Made by a program: the position numbers and the translations under genes
Assembly: GCF_051175385.1 (NCBI RefSeq)
Contig: NZ_CP195106.1
Coordinates: 5,456,001 to 5,520,000 of the forward strand
DNA from: Tundrisphaera lichenicola
Lineage (GTDB): Bacteria; Planctomycetota; Planctomycetia; Isosphaerales; Isosphaeraceae
Length of the DNA stretch: 64,000 nt
Direction: 5' to 3'
The notes under the pieces: generated by a model
The model's input: only the letters and a program-made list of their open reading frames with translations
Database searches by the model: none
What the model was told of the DNA's origin: nothing
Shown here: one piece after another, positions 1 to 8,996 of the stretch
Numbering within the stretch: position 1 is the stretch's first letter
Layout: each line of letters begins with the position of its first letter

Positions 1-1159
1 CGATCTGACGCCAGCCCGAATCGCGGAGTTTTCGCCGCGAAGTCGTAAGTCTCCATGCTCAGCATCTTGGAAGTGGGGATTGATACCATAAGCACCGTCT
101 ATCTCGGGGATCGGAAGCCTGGGCCGTCTCCTCTCCGGTGAGTCGAGACAAAACCAGACATTTCGGGCCAGGGTAAAGCTCTCTGCTGACGTACCTTCCC
201 CAACATTTACAGGCATCACCATCTCGTCCGAGCGATAAACGATCAGATTGTCGACAACTTGACCGTTCCGGCAGGGAATGAATTCAGGAATGCGGTTTTC
301 CTGGAGGATTCGAATCCCCCATCGCCTGGGTCGGTAAATGGTATTGTGACGGAAAGTCGCCCCATCCACACCTACGAAGGCTACTGGCGTCATCGAGCCG
401 AGGAACGTACAGTCCTCAATGGAGATCGCCCGTGCCTCGTATCCGCGAGGATTTGGACGAAAGAAGTCCAATCCCGTACTTTCACCGATATTCAGGGCAC
501 GCTGACCAGCGTGCTCGAAACGACATCGACCAATCTCGATATTGCTGCTTCCGTCCTTGGCCTGGATTCCGCTATGGCCGGTCGAATCGAAGTGGCGAAA
601 CTTACAGTTTGGATGACACCCTATGACAACCGACCATGTCGAGGCCCGATCCACCATTTCCCCAACGCTCCACGGTACAATCTTCGACCCGGAAGTCGTC
701 TAGACCCGAGAGCTTGATGCCGTCCCGATTGCCGGACGGACCGGTGTCCCGGACGATGAGACGCTTAAGAACGACGTGGTGGGACGGCTTCGCCAGGATC
801 CAACCGTCATCAATATTTATCCCGTTATCAGTTGCTCGTTCAAAGACGAGATCCAGCAACTCGACGTGGGACACCTCCGATAAATGGATGCCGAATAATC
901 CGCCCTGGAACACTGGGGGATTTGCAGGATCGGCCGCCCGGAATCGAATCGGACGTCCCGGTTCTCCCACAATCCCCCGAATCGTCAAACCTCCCGGATA
1001 GCTTCCGGGAGCGATCAGGATCGTCGATCCAGCCCTTACCTCGAGAACGGCTCGCCGGAACTCGTCGGTGTTCGTTACGTTGACCTCGACATCCTCGACC
1101 GTTTGACGATCGGGCTCGACCAGTAGCGTGCTCAGTAACAGGAAGAGACCGACTCTCAT
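1..1159 (-). pseudogene. Secreted right-handed beta-helix protein, frameshifted and cut by the window edge
   Basis: The reading frame opens with a signal peptide (MRVGLFLLLSTLLVEP) and then short beta-strand turns typical of parallel beta-helix, pectate-lyase-like proteins (GIHLSEVSHVELLDLVFE, VEDCTVERWGN). It meets a TAA at 602-604. The next frame on the same strand is open from about 610 to position 1 and continues the same fold (FDSTGHSGIQAKDGSSNIEI, EDCTFLGSMTPVAFVG, FRHNTIYRPRRWGIRI). Removing one base from the AAA run (TTT at 608-610 on the plus strand) joins both halves as GCHRVSSNCKFRHFDS. So this is one gene with a +1 insertion, either real or a sequencing error. The C terminus lies left of the window. 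The substrate is unknown. An in-frame upstream start at 1207 exists, but 1159 places the signal peptide at the N terminus. Confidence 0.8.
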
Positions 1160-1405
1160 CCTGAGGAGATCCAGAGATACCGCTCGCCGTGAATGGACGC
1201 ACTGCACGAAGATCCAGATGACACATCCAGGTTCTTAGGGTCGAGCGACAGCATACTCGTGCGATCGTTCGCTAAAATTCGGCGGTGGTCCCCGGTGCTC
1301 GATGCTACTCCAGACCTCGAGCGGCCATACGCTCCCGGGCTTGGCATTGTCTTGCTGCTCGGGTTCCTCTCGGACTCGATGGATTTTGATGACAAGTTCT
1401 CGAGA

Positions 1406-2479
1406 TCAAGGCTTTGCGTTTTGTTGCGACAATCTGGAATCGGCCCGGATGATCAGTGTCTGCTCGGGACGACCCTCGGTGGGATTCAACTTGATCGTCG
1501 CCGTATATCCTTCGGGTGTGGCTTCGATCACCGGACGGGATTCTCCTTCACCGCTCTTCAAATCGGCCATACTCAACTCTTCCAGCGATCCGGCCCAGGC
1601 TTTGTTTTTGGCATGGTATTCGCGCTGGGCTCGATAGATGGCCATGAGCCGATCTCGCGCGGGGCCTGTTGGATCGGGATGATAGGAGTCTTTAGGGGGA
1701 AGTTCGCCCGAGAATTGGACGTAGCCGAATCTCTCCGGACGGTGCATGTCGATCGCACCTTGGGGGGACCATACCCAATTATCCTCGGGTTTCCCTTCCA
1801 CCTTTTTGTAAGTTTGCCCTTCGATGCGATGTTCCCACTCGACTCGTGAGAAGTTCACGCGCCACTGATCGCCAGCATTCGGAGGCGAGGCACGATGAGC
1901 CCTCTCGGCCAGGACCTTCCAAGGAAACGCAAATTCGACGGTCCAGGATTCGTCGATATCCTTGGGATCGTTGATCGTCCCGTTAACATTAGTGGCGGTC
2001 TTCAGACCGGGAATTTCCCAGGCGTTAACCGCTGGTCCGCCATCTCGGTAAGGCTTCTCAAGGAGTAAGTCCCATTCGGTGTTTAGAGCATTGATCTCGA
2101 TTTCGTAGTATTCGTGATTATCACCATCGGGATCGATGAAGACTTCGAAGTCGTTGTCCTGGAAAATCACGGAGTCGTGATCGGTGAGCTTACCCCAGAC
2201 ATGGGGCTCGTCCAGTTGGGCTGCGATATAGAAATAATGATCGTCCCAGAGCATCTTGACGCGGGTCCGAAATCGCGGAAGCGGCTTCGCATCCCCCTGG
2301 ATGTCGACGAAGTCATCCGTCCAAGACGCGAGTTGCCAGGACTCCTCATCCAGGCGGCCATCGACGACGATGGGAGCTTTTGCGCGGCCGCAGACATATC
2401 CCTTTGGTGCAGGGTTATCCGCTCCAAGGACGAGACAAGCGATCATGGCAAAGGCACAGAGGATCCGATTCGAGGACAA
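1406..2479 (-). CDS. Secreted CBM9-like carbohydrate-binding protein
   Basis: A 357-residue protein with an N-terminal signal peptide (about residues 1-20, ending near LVLGAD). The central region from about residue 35 to 250 matches the family 9 carbohydrate-binding-like fold of extracellular proteins: IVVDGRLDEESWQLASW at the start of the domain, VKMLWDDHYFYIAAQLDEP, then DNDFEVFIDPDGDNHEYYE and WTVEFAFPWKVL. The final 80 residues form a separate tail (YRAQREYHAKNKAWAGSLEE) of unknown role. It is probably exported and binds or processes polysaccharide, but no catalytic residues can be named. It lies 69 bp downstream of a membrane protein gene of the ExbB/ExbD cluster and may be the last gene of that transcript. 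The fold call is fairly sure, the substrate is not. Confidence 0.75.
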   Translation of the reverse strand: MSSNRILCAFAMIACLVLGADNPAPKGYVCGRAKAPIVVDGRLDEESWQLASWTDDFVDIQGDAKPLPRFRTRVKMLWDDHYFYIAAQLDEPHVWGKLTDHDSVIFQDNDFEVFIDPDGDNHEYYEIEINALNTEWDLLLEKPYRDGGPAVNAWEIPGLKTATNVNGTINDPKDIDESWTVEFAFPWKVLAERAHRASPPNAGDQWRVNFSRVEWEHRIEGQTYKKVEGKPEDNWVWSPQGAIDMHRPERFGYVQFSGELPPKDSYHPDPTGPARDRLMAIYRAQREYHAKNKAWAGSLEELSMADLKSGEGESRPVIEATPEGYTATIKLNPTEGRPEQTLIIRADSRLSQQNAKP

Positions 2480-2548
2480 GGAGGACTCCCTTCAGGTCGG
2501 GGGGCATCGGTAGCTTTAGGACGATCTATCCTCGATCAGGGCCGCTTT

Positions 2549-3466
2549 TTATCGAGGGCGAGGCCCAGGATCCTCAGGGAAGTCTCGATCGTCGACCTCC
2601 TCGTCCGGGAAGTTTTGAAGCCATTCCAAGATTTCATCTGGGGATCGTTCCAGATCCTGGCTGATTCGAGCCGACTTCGGACGTCCCGGAAAAAGAGCCT
2701 TGCGGATCACAAAAAACGCCCGGATGGCAATGTAACCGAGCAGGAGCACAAAAACGATGATGAAACCATCACGACGGGCGAAGTTGCGAAACTCGACCAT
2801 TGGTGCGGGAGCATCGGCCGCCTTAGGAATCGTCGTGAGTCGGCCCACGAGCATCGGGGCAGCCCTGGCATGATCCGAGGCGGTATACCTCAAGAGCTTC
2901 ATGAAGTATCCGTCGAACTTCACTCGAACGAACAGGTCTGGGCCGATCACCAGATCCTTCGGAGGATCTGCGAAGATCAGGACGTACGGGACCACTCGAT
3001 TCTCGTCGGAATAAACCCAGGCCTCGAAGAGTCGTCCCGAAGGTGCAAGTTCTGGGTTAACCTCGTAGGTTAAAATTCGCTTGGCCGTCCCTTCGATGTG
3101 GATCGGGACTCCTCTGTAGCGTTCGGGCCTTTCCCAAAGATGGGTATAGAGGATGTCTTTCCGGGCGGCGGTGGCGAGTTCCGAGGAGGGTGTTTGTCGC
3201 GCCCTCCTGAGTAGCTCCGCATATGCGGCACTCTCGCGACCCTGGACCGGCGACTTATCGGTGATCGCCTGAAATTCGACCCCCTGTTCGGGGACGACAG
3301 GTTTTAGACTGGCCGCTTGCAAACGAGGAGGGACCGGGGCAACATGATTCACCCCGGGGCGGGCGAAGCGCACCAGAATCGGTGCCCCGACCACGATGAT
3401 GGCGAGCAGTAAAAGCAATCGGGGTAACTCAGTCCCTCGGAACATCGAGGAGGACCATCGGATCAC
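2549..3466 (-). CDS. Two-TM membrane protein linked to the ExbB/ExbD module
   Basis: A 305-residue protein with one hydrophobic segment near the N terminus (residues about 15-33, LPRLLLLLAIIVVGAPILV) and another at about 235-258 (GFIIVFVLLLGYIAIRAFFV). The intervening ~200 residues should face the periplasm, and the acidic C-terminal tail (LQNFPDEEVDDRDFPEDPG) the cytoplasm. Its start overlaps the stop of the preceding exbD by 4 bp (ATGA at 3463-3466), so translation is probably coupled. I do not recognise a named domain. The middle part (GVPIHIEGTAKRILTYEVNP) resembles an OB-like or small beta domain only by impression. Context suggests an accessory part of the proton-driven energy-transduction complex. 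Confidence 0.7.
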   Translation of the reverse strand: MIRWSSSMFRGTELPRLLLLLAIIVVGAPILVRFARPGVNHVAPVPPRLQAASLKPVVPEQGVEFQAITDKSPVQGRESAAYAELLRRARQTPSSELATAARKDILYTHLWERPERYRGVPIHIEGTAKRILTYEVNPELAPSGRLFEAWVYSDENRVVPYVLIFADPPKDLVIGPDLFVRVKFDGYFMKLLRYTASDHARAAPMLVGRLTTIPKAADAPAPMVEFRNFARRDGFIIVFVLLLGYIAIRAFFVIRKALFPGRPKSARISQDLERSPDEILEWLQNFPDEEVDDRDFPEDPGPRPR

Positions 3467-3960
3467 TGGGGCGGTTCCTCACCCCCCGAAGGATCGAGCT
3501 CGGCAAAGCTGATCTTGGTCAGGGGTTTCGGCTTGAGCGACGCGAACACATCGATGACCTTGACCAATTCGGAGTACTTGAGCTGTGGGTCGACTCGTAT
3601 CAGGGCCTGATCAAAGACGACATTGGGGTCGTTGACGAAGACCTCGAGTTCTTTCTTCAGTTCAACTAGATCCGCAACCGGATTATCGGCGAGCGTCACT
3701 TCACCCAGTTGTCCCAATTCGCCCGCCCTGAGGACCGTCTTGAGAGTCCTTAATTCGGCATCGAGGGAGGGTGTAGCTTCCTCCTTGGGTTGCTCTTTCG
3801 AGATCTCGGTGGCCGCCTGCGCGGGCAGGAGATTCATCGAAAACTGCCCTTCAATCGGAGCCGGTTTATAAGTCAGGATGAAAAAGGTCAGTAGCTGAAA
3901 CGCCATATCGAGCATCGGCGTGATCGGAATCTCGATTTCCATGCTCCGCATCTTCTTCAA
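3463..3960 (-). CDS. exbD: ExbD/TolR-family biopolymer transport protein (second copy)
   Basis: A 165-residue protein with the ExbD layout: a short cytoplasmic N terminus, one transmembrane helix at about residues 12-32 with the essential aspartate in PITPMLDMAFQLLTFFIL, and a periplasmic domain ending in the typical VIRVD-like strand and helix (ALIRVDPQLKYSELVKVIDV). ExbD works with ExbB to couple proton flow to movement of a periplasmic partner. The Pro/Glu-rich linker after the TM (KEQPKEEATPSLDAELRTL) is longer than in classical ExbD. It overlaps the following membrane-protein gene by 4 bp and lies 81 bp downstream of the other exbD. No TonB is visible nearby. Confidence 0.88.
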   Translation of the reverse strand: MKKMRSMEIEIPITPMLDMAFQLLTFFILTYKPAPIEGQFSMNLLPAQAATEISKEQPKEEATPSLDAELRTLKTVLRAGELGQLGEVTLADNPVADLVELKKELEVFVNDPNVVFDQALIRVDPQLKYSELVKVIDVFASLKPKPLTKISFAELDPSGGEEPPQ

Positions 3961-4041
3961 GGATGAGCCCCCCGATCGCGTCGCGGATAGGAAATGTACG
4001 ATAGCCCGACTTTAGCGGAACGAAGACCTTGGCCTTGGCGA

Positions 4042-4512
4042 TCAGGGGCCGTTCATCGCCTTGAGATCAAACTTCTGATAGCCATTGCTCTGACAGGTCG
4101 AGATCAGGCCGAATAAAGCCGAAAAGGGCGTGTCTCGATCGGCCCGTATCACCACGCGAGCGGGAAGCGCCGCGCCCACTTCGACCTTACCCCTTAGCGC
4201 CTTGATATTGGAACGTGCTATCTGGGCTTCGAGTTTGATCTTCTGTGTCGCCTCGTCGGCCGTGAGGGTCTGACCGTTAAAGAGCAAGTTCCCCTGCCCA
4301 TCCACGTTCAGGACCAGTCGTTCCTCGGCCAGCTTTCCCGCATCGTCCTGAGGCCGAGCCGATCCTGCGATGGGAAGCCTGATCCGAGAATCGAAATTAT
4401 CCTGGCTGAAATTGATGACGAGCATGAAGAACGTGATCAGCTGAAAGACAACATCGAGCAATGGGGTTAAATTCGGCTCGGCGCGAAGTTCGTTGCTCGT
4501 GCTGGAAGACAT
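4042..4512 (-). CDS. exbD: ExbD/TolR-family biopolymer transport protein (first copy)
   Basis: A 156-residue ExbD/TolR protein. The transmembrane helix is at about residues 14-36 and carries the conserved aspartate in NLTPLLDVVFQLITFFML. The periplasmic domain ends with RVVIRADRDTPFSALFGLI, the usual beta-alpha signature. It lies 60 bp downstream of the exbB-like gene and 81 bp upstream of a second exbD, so the three form one operon. Two non-identical ExbD proteins next to one ExbB is common in planctomycetes and may give a hetero-oligomeric complex. The call is secure at family level; the transported or energised partner is not known. Confidence 0.9.
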   Translation of the reverse strand: MSSSTSNELRAEPNLTPLLDVVFQLITFFMLVINFSQDNFDSRIRLPIAGSARPQDDAGKLAEERLVLNVDGQGNLLFNGQTLTADEATQKIKLEAQIARSNIKALRGKVEVGAALPARVVIRADRDTPFSALFGLISTCQSNGYQKFDLKAMNGP

Positions 4513-4572
4513 GATTCACCTCGTCGATTACCGCGAGCTGGGAACGTGACTGGTCGCTCGACTCTTGACGGC

Positions 4573-5451
4573 TCAGTCTTTCTTGTTTTGCTTCGCGGCC
4601 GAAAGCAACGCGGAGATTGTGCGGTCCGCAACCTTGGCGCTCTCGACCGCCATGGTCGCGATCCGATTTCGGAACAATGCGAAGAAGAAAATTGCCGGAA
4701 CCGCCAACGAAACCCCCTCCAGGGTGATGAATAGTGCCGTCGAGATCCCTTCCGCAACCTTCTCAGGTTTGGGCTGCGCGCCCGCCGCGGTGGCGATCTC
4801 CTGGAAGCTAGCGATCATGCCGGCGATGGTCCCGACAAGTCCGATCATCGGGCCAAGGGTTCCAATGATGGCCAGATAGCTGATCTTGGCCTCCATCGAA
4901 GTGACGATCTCATCCTGAGTCGCCTGCATCGCCTCTTTGGCCTCGGTCCGACCGTTAGGCAGATTGGCGACCCCAGTCCGAACGAGACGAGCGAGGAACG
5001 ACTCGTTGTCCCGACAGGCATCATACGCTTCCTGAAACTTCCGATCCTTGATCGCATTCTCCAGCTTCTCGACGAGGGAAGTGGGCACCGCCTCGCTGAC
5101 CCTCATTTCCATGAAAAGTTTGATGACCAGAGCCGTGAAATAGATCGAGAGGCAGAGGAGAAACAACCCAATCGGTCCTGATGCCTCGATCGCCCAGCGA
5201 AGCAACGACTTCTTGGCGATGGGAGTCTCGGCAGTCGGAGCGATCGAATCGGCCGGGGGTACCTCGGCGGCCGGGGCTTCCGCGACTGGTTCGGGAGCGG
5301 CGGCGGGTGGATTATCCGGGTTGGCTGCCTCCTGGCCAAACGCCGGAGAGAACGGGCAGAGCAACACGGCAGCAGCGACATACGCCAGAAAAAAAGCCAA
5401 TGACCAGGATCGGATGGCCCGGAACCTCGACCACGCAGAAACACTCGCCAT
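4573..5451 (-). CDS. exbB: MotA/TolQ/ExbB proton channel family protein
   Basis: A 292-residue protein that begins with a cleavable-looking signal (residues about 15-40, ending SPAFGQ), followed by a 45-residue Pro/Ala/Glu-rich periplasmic segment. Three hydrophobic segments then give the ExbB topology: about 92-112 (GPIGLFLLCLSIYFTALVI), 195-215 (YLAIIGTLGPMIGLVGTIAG) and 235-260 (FITLEGVSLAVPAIFFFALF). The GTLGPMIGLVGTIAGM stretch is the family signature. It forms the proton-conducting pore with ExbD and is the first gene of a five-gene minus-strand cluster. The signal-plus-linker N terminus is an addition compared with E. coli ExbB and is frequent in planctomycete members. Confidence 0.9.
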   Translation of the reverse strand: MASVSAWSRFRAIRSWSLAFFLAYVAAAVLLCPFSPAFGQEAANPDNPPAAAPEPVAEAPAAEVPPADSIAPTAETPIAKKSLLRWAIEASGPIGLFLLCLSIYFTALVIKLFMEMRVSEAVPTSLVEKLENAIKDRKFQEAYDACRDNESFLARLVRTGVANLPNGRTEAKEAMQATQDEIVTSMEAKISYLAIIGTLGPMIGLVGTIAGMIASFQEIATAAGAQPKPEKVAEGISTALFITLEGVSLAVPAIFFFALFRNRIATMAVESAKVADRTISALLSAAKQNKKD

Positions 5452-5657
5452 CGACTAAACCTCCCTCGACGACCAAAGTCACTGCCAAACCACTCGATCC
5501 AGGGAAACCGACAACCCACATTTCGGCGATGGGCCGGACGATGGGTCTCGAGCGGAGCGAGTCGTCGGGGACGGGTCGGAAATTGGGGCGATCGGACTGT
5601 CCTGATGCATCCAATATCGGGCGACATCGCTGACCTGTCAACTACCCCAGGGGGGAT

Positions 5658-6083
5658 TTATAAGCTTGACGGCACACCCCGCGAAGTCGCATCGACTCGT
5701 AGGTTTAATCCACGGATCAGGTCGTACAATGAAATCGGTTTAAACAGCAAAACATCCGGGTTGAACGAGCGCACCGACTCAATTCGCGAGCGGTCAATTG
5801 TCCCGGTCGTAACGGCGATCCTGATCGGCAGGTCGAGATTGCGAATCTCCTCGAGCAATTTAACCCCATCACCATCGGGCAACATGAGATCCAGCACGAG
5901 ATAATCTGGTCGATTCCTTAACAATCGCGAGGCATCGGTGAGTGTCCCCGCATGGAGCACTTCAAGTCCGAGACGAGAAAGGATAATCCGCAGTGCGTTT
6001 CTCGAAGATGGATCATCCTCGACCAGCAACAGTCGAGCTCGAGGAGGCTCGGGAGGATCCGTTGAAGGCATCGTCGACGACAT
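5658..6083 (-). CDS. Single-domain response regulator (receiver only)
   Basis: A receiver domain of about 141 residues without an output domain, so of the CheY/Spo0F type. The landmarks are present: the acidic pair in LLLVEDDPSS, the phospho-acceptor aspartate in YLVLDLMLPDGDGVKLL, the conserved threonine in RIAVTTGTIDR and the lysine in VLLFKPISLYD. The longer reading frame upstream (to 6215) lies inside the kinase gene and has biased, unlikely residues, so I place the start at the ATG at 6083 (or 6071). Even so, the first 60-70 nt overlap the end of the kinase gene in a different frame, which argues for co-translation and a direct kinase-regulator pair. Confidence 0.85.
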   Translation of the reverse strand: MSSTMPSTDPPEPPRARLLLVEDDPSSRNALRIILSRLGLEVLHAGTLTDASRLLRNRPDYLVLDLMLPDGDGVKLLEEIRNLDLPIRIAVTTGTIDRSRIESVRSFNPDVLLFKPISLYDLIRGLNLRVDATSRGVPSSL

Positions 6084-7185
6084 CGGGAAGCATGAAAGAG
6101 AATTTGCTGCCTCGACCGAGTTCGCTCTCGACGGTGAGATCTCCTTTGAGGAGTCTTGCGAGTCGATGGGCGATGGTGAGTCCAAGTCCGAATCCTTTGG
6201 TTCGATCCCGCTCACTGTTGTTTACCTGATAAAATTCATGAAAAATCGTGCTCATCGACCCGACTTCGATCCCTACTCCGCTATCAACCACGCTCACAAC
6301 GACCCCTCGCCCCTCCTGCCGTGCTTCAATCGACACGAAACCGCGATCGGTAAATTTGATGGCATTGCTCATGAGGTTCTGGAGGATCCGTTCCAGCTTC
6401 ACCCGGTCGGTACGGATTTGAAGCCCTTGCGGTGCATGACAACGAATTTCCAGACCTTTTAAATCGGCCATCGGGCGGCCCGACGTGACGACCTGATCAA
6501 CGGCTTCGGAGAGCAGGAATCGGGTTGGCCGCGTCGAATCCTCGGACCAATCAAGCCGTCCCAATTCGAGGAAGCTGCCGAGAAGCTCGGCGGTGCTTCT
6601 CGCACACGATTTGATCTCCCGGAGCGCCTCGATGAGCGTCTCCCGCTCATCGCAAGTCAAACTCATCTCGGCAAGGTCTGCTTGGAGCATCAGGCCGTTC
6701 AGGGGAGTCCGAAGATCATGGCTGATGGCATTCAGAAAGAAACTTTTCCGTTTCGATTCGGCCCGGGACTCTTCCAGCTCGAAGGCCAGTTGCTTGGTTC
6801 GACCGAGCTCATGATAGACCACCCGCAACTCTCGTGAGTTCAGGGCGTATCGCCAGGTGAAGAATGCGAGACCGATGAGAAACCCATCATAGAGTCTCCA
6901 GGCCGGCCAGAACATCTTGATCGGTATGAACAAATAACCGCAAGTCCCGCAAAGCAGGAAGATTCGTTTCATGTTCGCCAGAGCGTTCTTCGCATGGCTG
7001 TCCGGCAGCGACCTCTCATTGAGCCACCAATGCCTGGCGATGAGCAGGTAGCCTACAGCGATGGAAAGGTCCAGCATCACCGTCAAGGCGATCCAGAACA
7101 GGTCGCCTCGCATGCAATGTACCAATGACATGTAGCCATCGCGACCTCCCGACAACCATCGAATCAAGTCGCCGATCAAGCTCAT
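6013..7185 (-). CDS. Membrane sensor histidine kinase
   Basis: A 390-residue histidine kinase. The N-terminal third contains three or four hydrophobic helices (FWIALTVMLDLSIAVGYLLI, RIFLLCGTCGYLFIPI, YDGFLIGLAFFTW) with no sizeable extracellular domain, so it probably senses within or at the membrane. The HisKA box is at about residue 155 (FFLNAISHDLRTPLNGLML). The ATPase domain has the N box (LQNLMSNAIKFTDRGF), G1 (SVVDSGVGIE), F box (FHEFYQVNN) and G2 (KGFGLGLTIA). The last residues read through into the start region of the response regulator. It is probably the cognate kinase of that regulator. The signal is unknown. Confidence 0.88.
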   Translation of the reverse strand: MSLIGDLIRWLSGGRDGYMSLVHCMRGDLFWIALTVMLDLSIAVGYLLIARHWWLNERSLPDSHAKNALANMKRIFLLCGTCGYLFIPIKMFWPAWRLYDGFLIGLAFFTWRYALNSRELRVVYHELGRTKQLAFELEESRAESKRKSFFLNAISHDLRTPLNGLMLQADLAEMSLTCDERETLIEALREIKSCARSTAELLGSFLELGRLDWSEDSTRPTRFLLSEAVDQVVTSGRPMADLKGLEIRCHAPQGLQIRTDRVKLERILQNLMSNAIKFTDRGFVSIEARQEGRGVVVSVVDSGVGIEVGSMSTIFHEFYQVNNSERDRTKGFGLGLTIAHRLARLLKGDLTVESELGRGSKFSFMLPDVVDDAFNGSSRASSSSTVAGRG

Positions 7186-7397
7186 TGGTCGGTCTCCCGC
7201 CTACCTCTTCCGACGACGCGCGAAGTTTGCAGGATCGTGATCCTCTCCGAGGGTCGGAGTAAGGTAGGTCCGTCGCCAACCGTATCCTAATAGTCCATCG
7301 ATCCAATCGGATAGAAAACAATTATTTGTGGTATCTAACCGGATGTAAGAGTCCCGGATAGTACGTCCGAATGAACCTCTGAGAATTGCTCAACGGG
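7186..7397 (-). other. Intergenic region between the channel and kinase genes
   Basis: About 210 bp between the end of the RCK channel gene and the start of the kinase gene. It includes a short AT-rich stretch near 7318-7340. I see no gene, RNA or convincing terminator here; a kinase promoter on the minus strand is likely but not defined. Confidence 0.4.
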
Positions 7398-8606
7398 TTA
7401 AACGGGTTCAGGGTCGGGTTGGATAGGTGGTACGGTGGGAAGGGGTTGCGCCTTCGAGAGGAAGACCCGGCTCAAGAGGATGAGCTGGTCGCCTTCCTTG
7501 ACAGCTCGCGAATCGGGCCCGACCGGGTTCAGGATCATTTCCTCGCCACGCTGGATTCCGATCAGTAGGCAGGATCGCTTATCGTCCCGGTGACGCGCGA
7601 ACATGCTGGAAATTTCGACGAAATCCCGGCCAATCAGGCCCTCAGTCACCGGGAAAAGGTACATCTCGTTCGCATCTCGTCCTACGGTCAACAGCTCTTG
7701 ATAGACCCGGGTCATCCCGTGAAAGAGGGCCGTGCGGGCCAGGAGTCGAAGTCCGAGCTCATCCGAGGAAATGATTTCGTCAGCGCCCGCACGCAGGAGG
7801 TGATTTCGATTGTTTACGTTACGGCACTCGACGGCGACGTTAGGTTGTTTCTCACCTTTACAGAGATTCCTCAGCGCGATGCATGTGAGAATGGTCTTGC
7901 CGTCGGAATGTTCGCCCTGCCGGTCGTCCGAGAGAATGACGACGGAGTGAGCCCTCGAAACGCGAGCTCTCCGGAGGATCACCTCGTTGGTTGGGTCACC
8001 TTTGACGATGTAGACATCGTTGAATGCCGCGTCATCTTGCTTATCCGGGAGATCGATGACTTCGGGGTTGTCGTGAATGATCACGACGGGCCGTTTATCC
8101 TGGATGATTTTGGAGTGGACCTCCCGGATCCAGGGGAGGCCGCGTTCGCTCCAGTTGCAGAGGACCAGGTGGTCCTCCATCTCGAAGTTCGACAACTCGC
8201 TTCTCCTGAGATTCTGAGTCACCAGAATCGAGGCCACCGAGCCGGTGAACAATCCGGCCAGACCGACTCCGAGGCCTAGAAGTACCATCGAGATCAAACG
8301 GCCAACCAAAGAGCTTGGCGCGTTATCGGGGCCCGCGAAAATCATGACCCAGACGTTCCAGAACGACTCAGTCCAGGTGTCAAAGGGACCTTGGCCACCC
8401 TGGCCCCGTTCCGCCAGGTGGATTCCCGTCGCCCCAAGGACCCAGACGATAACCATCGCCAGGACGATCCGGGCAATCTGATTCCGACGGATCGCGAGGA
8501 GGAGAAGTCCCCATCCTCCCTGTTCCGGGAGCGATGCGTTGATTCGTTGAAAGAATCGAGGCCGAGCTGTCCATTTTCGAATCATGGGAAATTGCGTACC
8601 GGTCAC
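7398..8606 (-). CDS. Potassium-channel-like protein with RCK (TrkA-N/TrkA-C) domains, atypical filter
   Basis: A 402-residue protein with two transmembrane helices (about residues 45-65, IVLAMVIVWVLGATGIHLA, and 100-125, LISMVLLGLGVGLAGLFTG) flanking a pore-helix-like segment. A TrkA-N Rossmann domain follows from about 140 (DHLVLCNWSERGLPWIREV) and a TrkA-C domain at the end (SCLLIGIQRGEEMILNPVG). This is the MthK/Kch-like architecture. The expected TVGYG selectivity filter is absent: the segment reads WNVWVMIFAGPDNAPSS, so ion selectivity cannot be assumed. The start at 8606 is GTG; an ATG at 8585 would remove only seven residues. It is separate from its neighbours and probably monocistronic. 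Confidence 0.8.
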   Translation of the reverse strand: MTGTQFPMIRKWTARPRFFQRINASLPEQGGWGLLLLAIRRNQIARIVLAMVIVWVLGATGIHLAERGQGGQGPFDTWTESFWNVWVMIFAGPDNAPSSLVGRLISMVLLGLGVGLAGLFTGSVASILVTQNLRRSELSNFEMEDHLVLCNWSERGLPWIREVHSKIIQDKRPVVIIHDNPEVIDLPDKQDDAAFNDVYIVKGDPTNEVILRRARVSRAHSVVILSDDRQGEHSDGKTILTCIALRNLCKGEKQPNVAVECRNVNNRNHLLRAGADEIISSDELGLRLLARTALFHGMTRVYQELLTVGRDANEMYLFPVTEGLIGRDFVEISSMFARHRDDKRSCLLIGIQRGEEMILNPVGPDSRAVKEGDQLILLSRVFLSKAQPLPTVPPIQPDPEPV

Positions 8607-8996
8607 GAAACCGATTCGCTATCGAGATCGACAGCTCGGATGGTTTCAACGAACGCCTTCTATCGTCAGATCGCCAGGGAATTCCCCGGCTGCGTGGGCA
8701 TGAGCACGAATGGCGTCACGACTGCGAGGCCGGATGGCACGACCCAAAGATCCGACCGAGCGTGACGAGTCCGGCCATGCCCACGCAGTCGAAGAGAACG
8801 GGGATGGATTGGGCGGCTTGCTGAACGCTCAAAGAACTTTTTTTAAGTCGATCTTCAATCCGCCGGCACCCGAATTTTATTCCTGAAGATTGGCTCGAAT
8901 CGATTCCGCCATTTTAGCTATTTAAGTTTGTCCAACGAAGCCGGAAAACACAATGGTTCTCGTCAAGAATTCTTGCATCAGTCCCAGAAATGATGC
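8607..8996. other. Gene-free region with an inverted repeat
   Basis: About 390 bp without a credible gene. It contains the 13-bp inverted repeat described separately (8690-8788) and an AT-rich part (8840-8930) that could hold the promoter of the channel gene. Nothing else was identified. Confidence 0.5.
8690..8788. repeat. Imperfect inverted repeat, 13-bp perfect arms
   Basis: CTGCGTGGGCATG at 8690-8702 is matched exactly by its reverse complement at 8776-8788. Further inside, the heptamer CGTCACG occurs in both arms when the right arm is reverse-complemented, so the symmetry extends imperfectly to about 30 nt per arm. This could be a folded transcript end, a protein-binding site or the remnant of a small non-autonomous element. 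No target-site duplication was evident. Confidence 0.6.
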
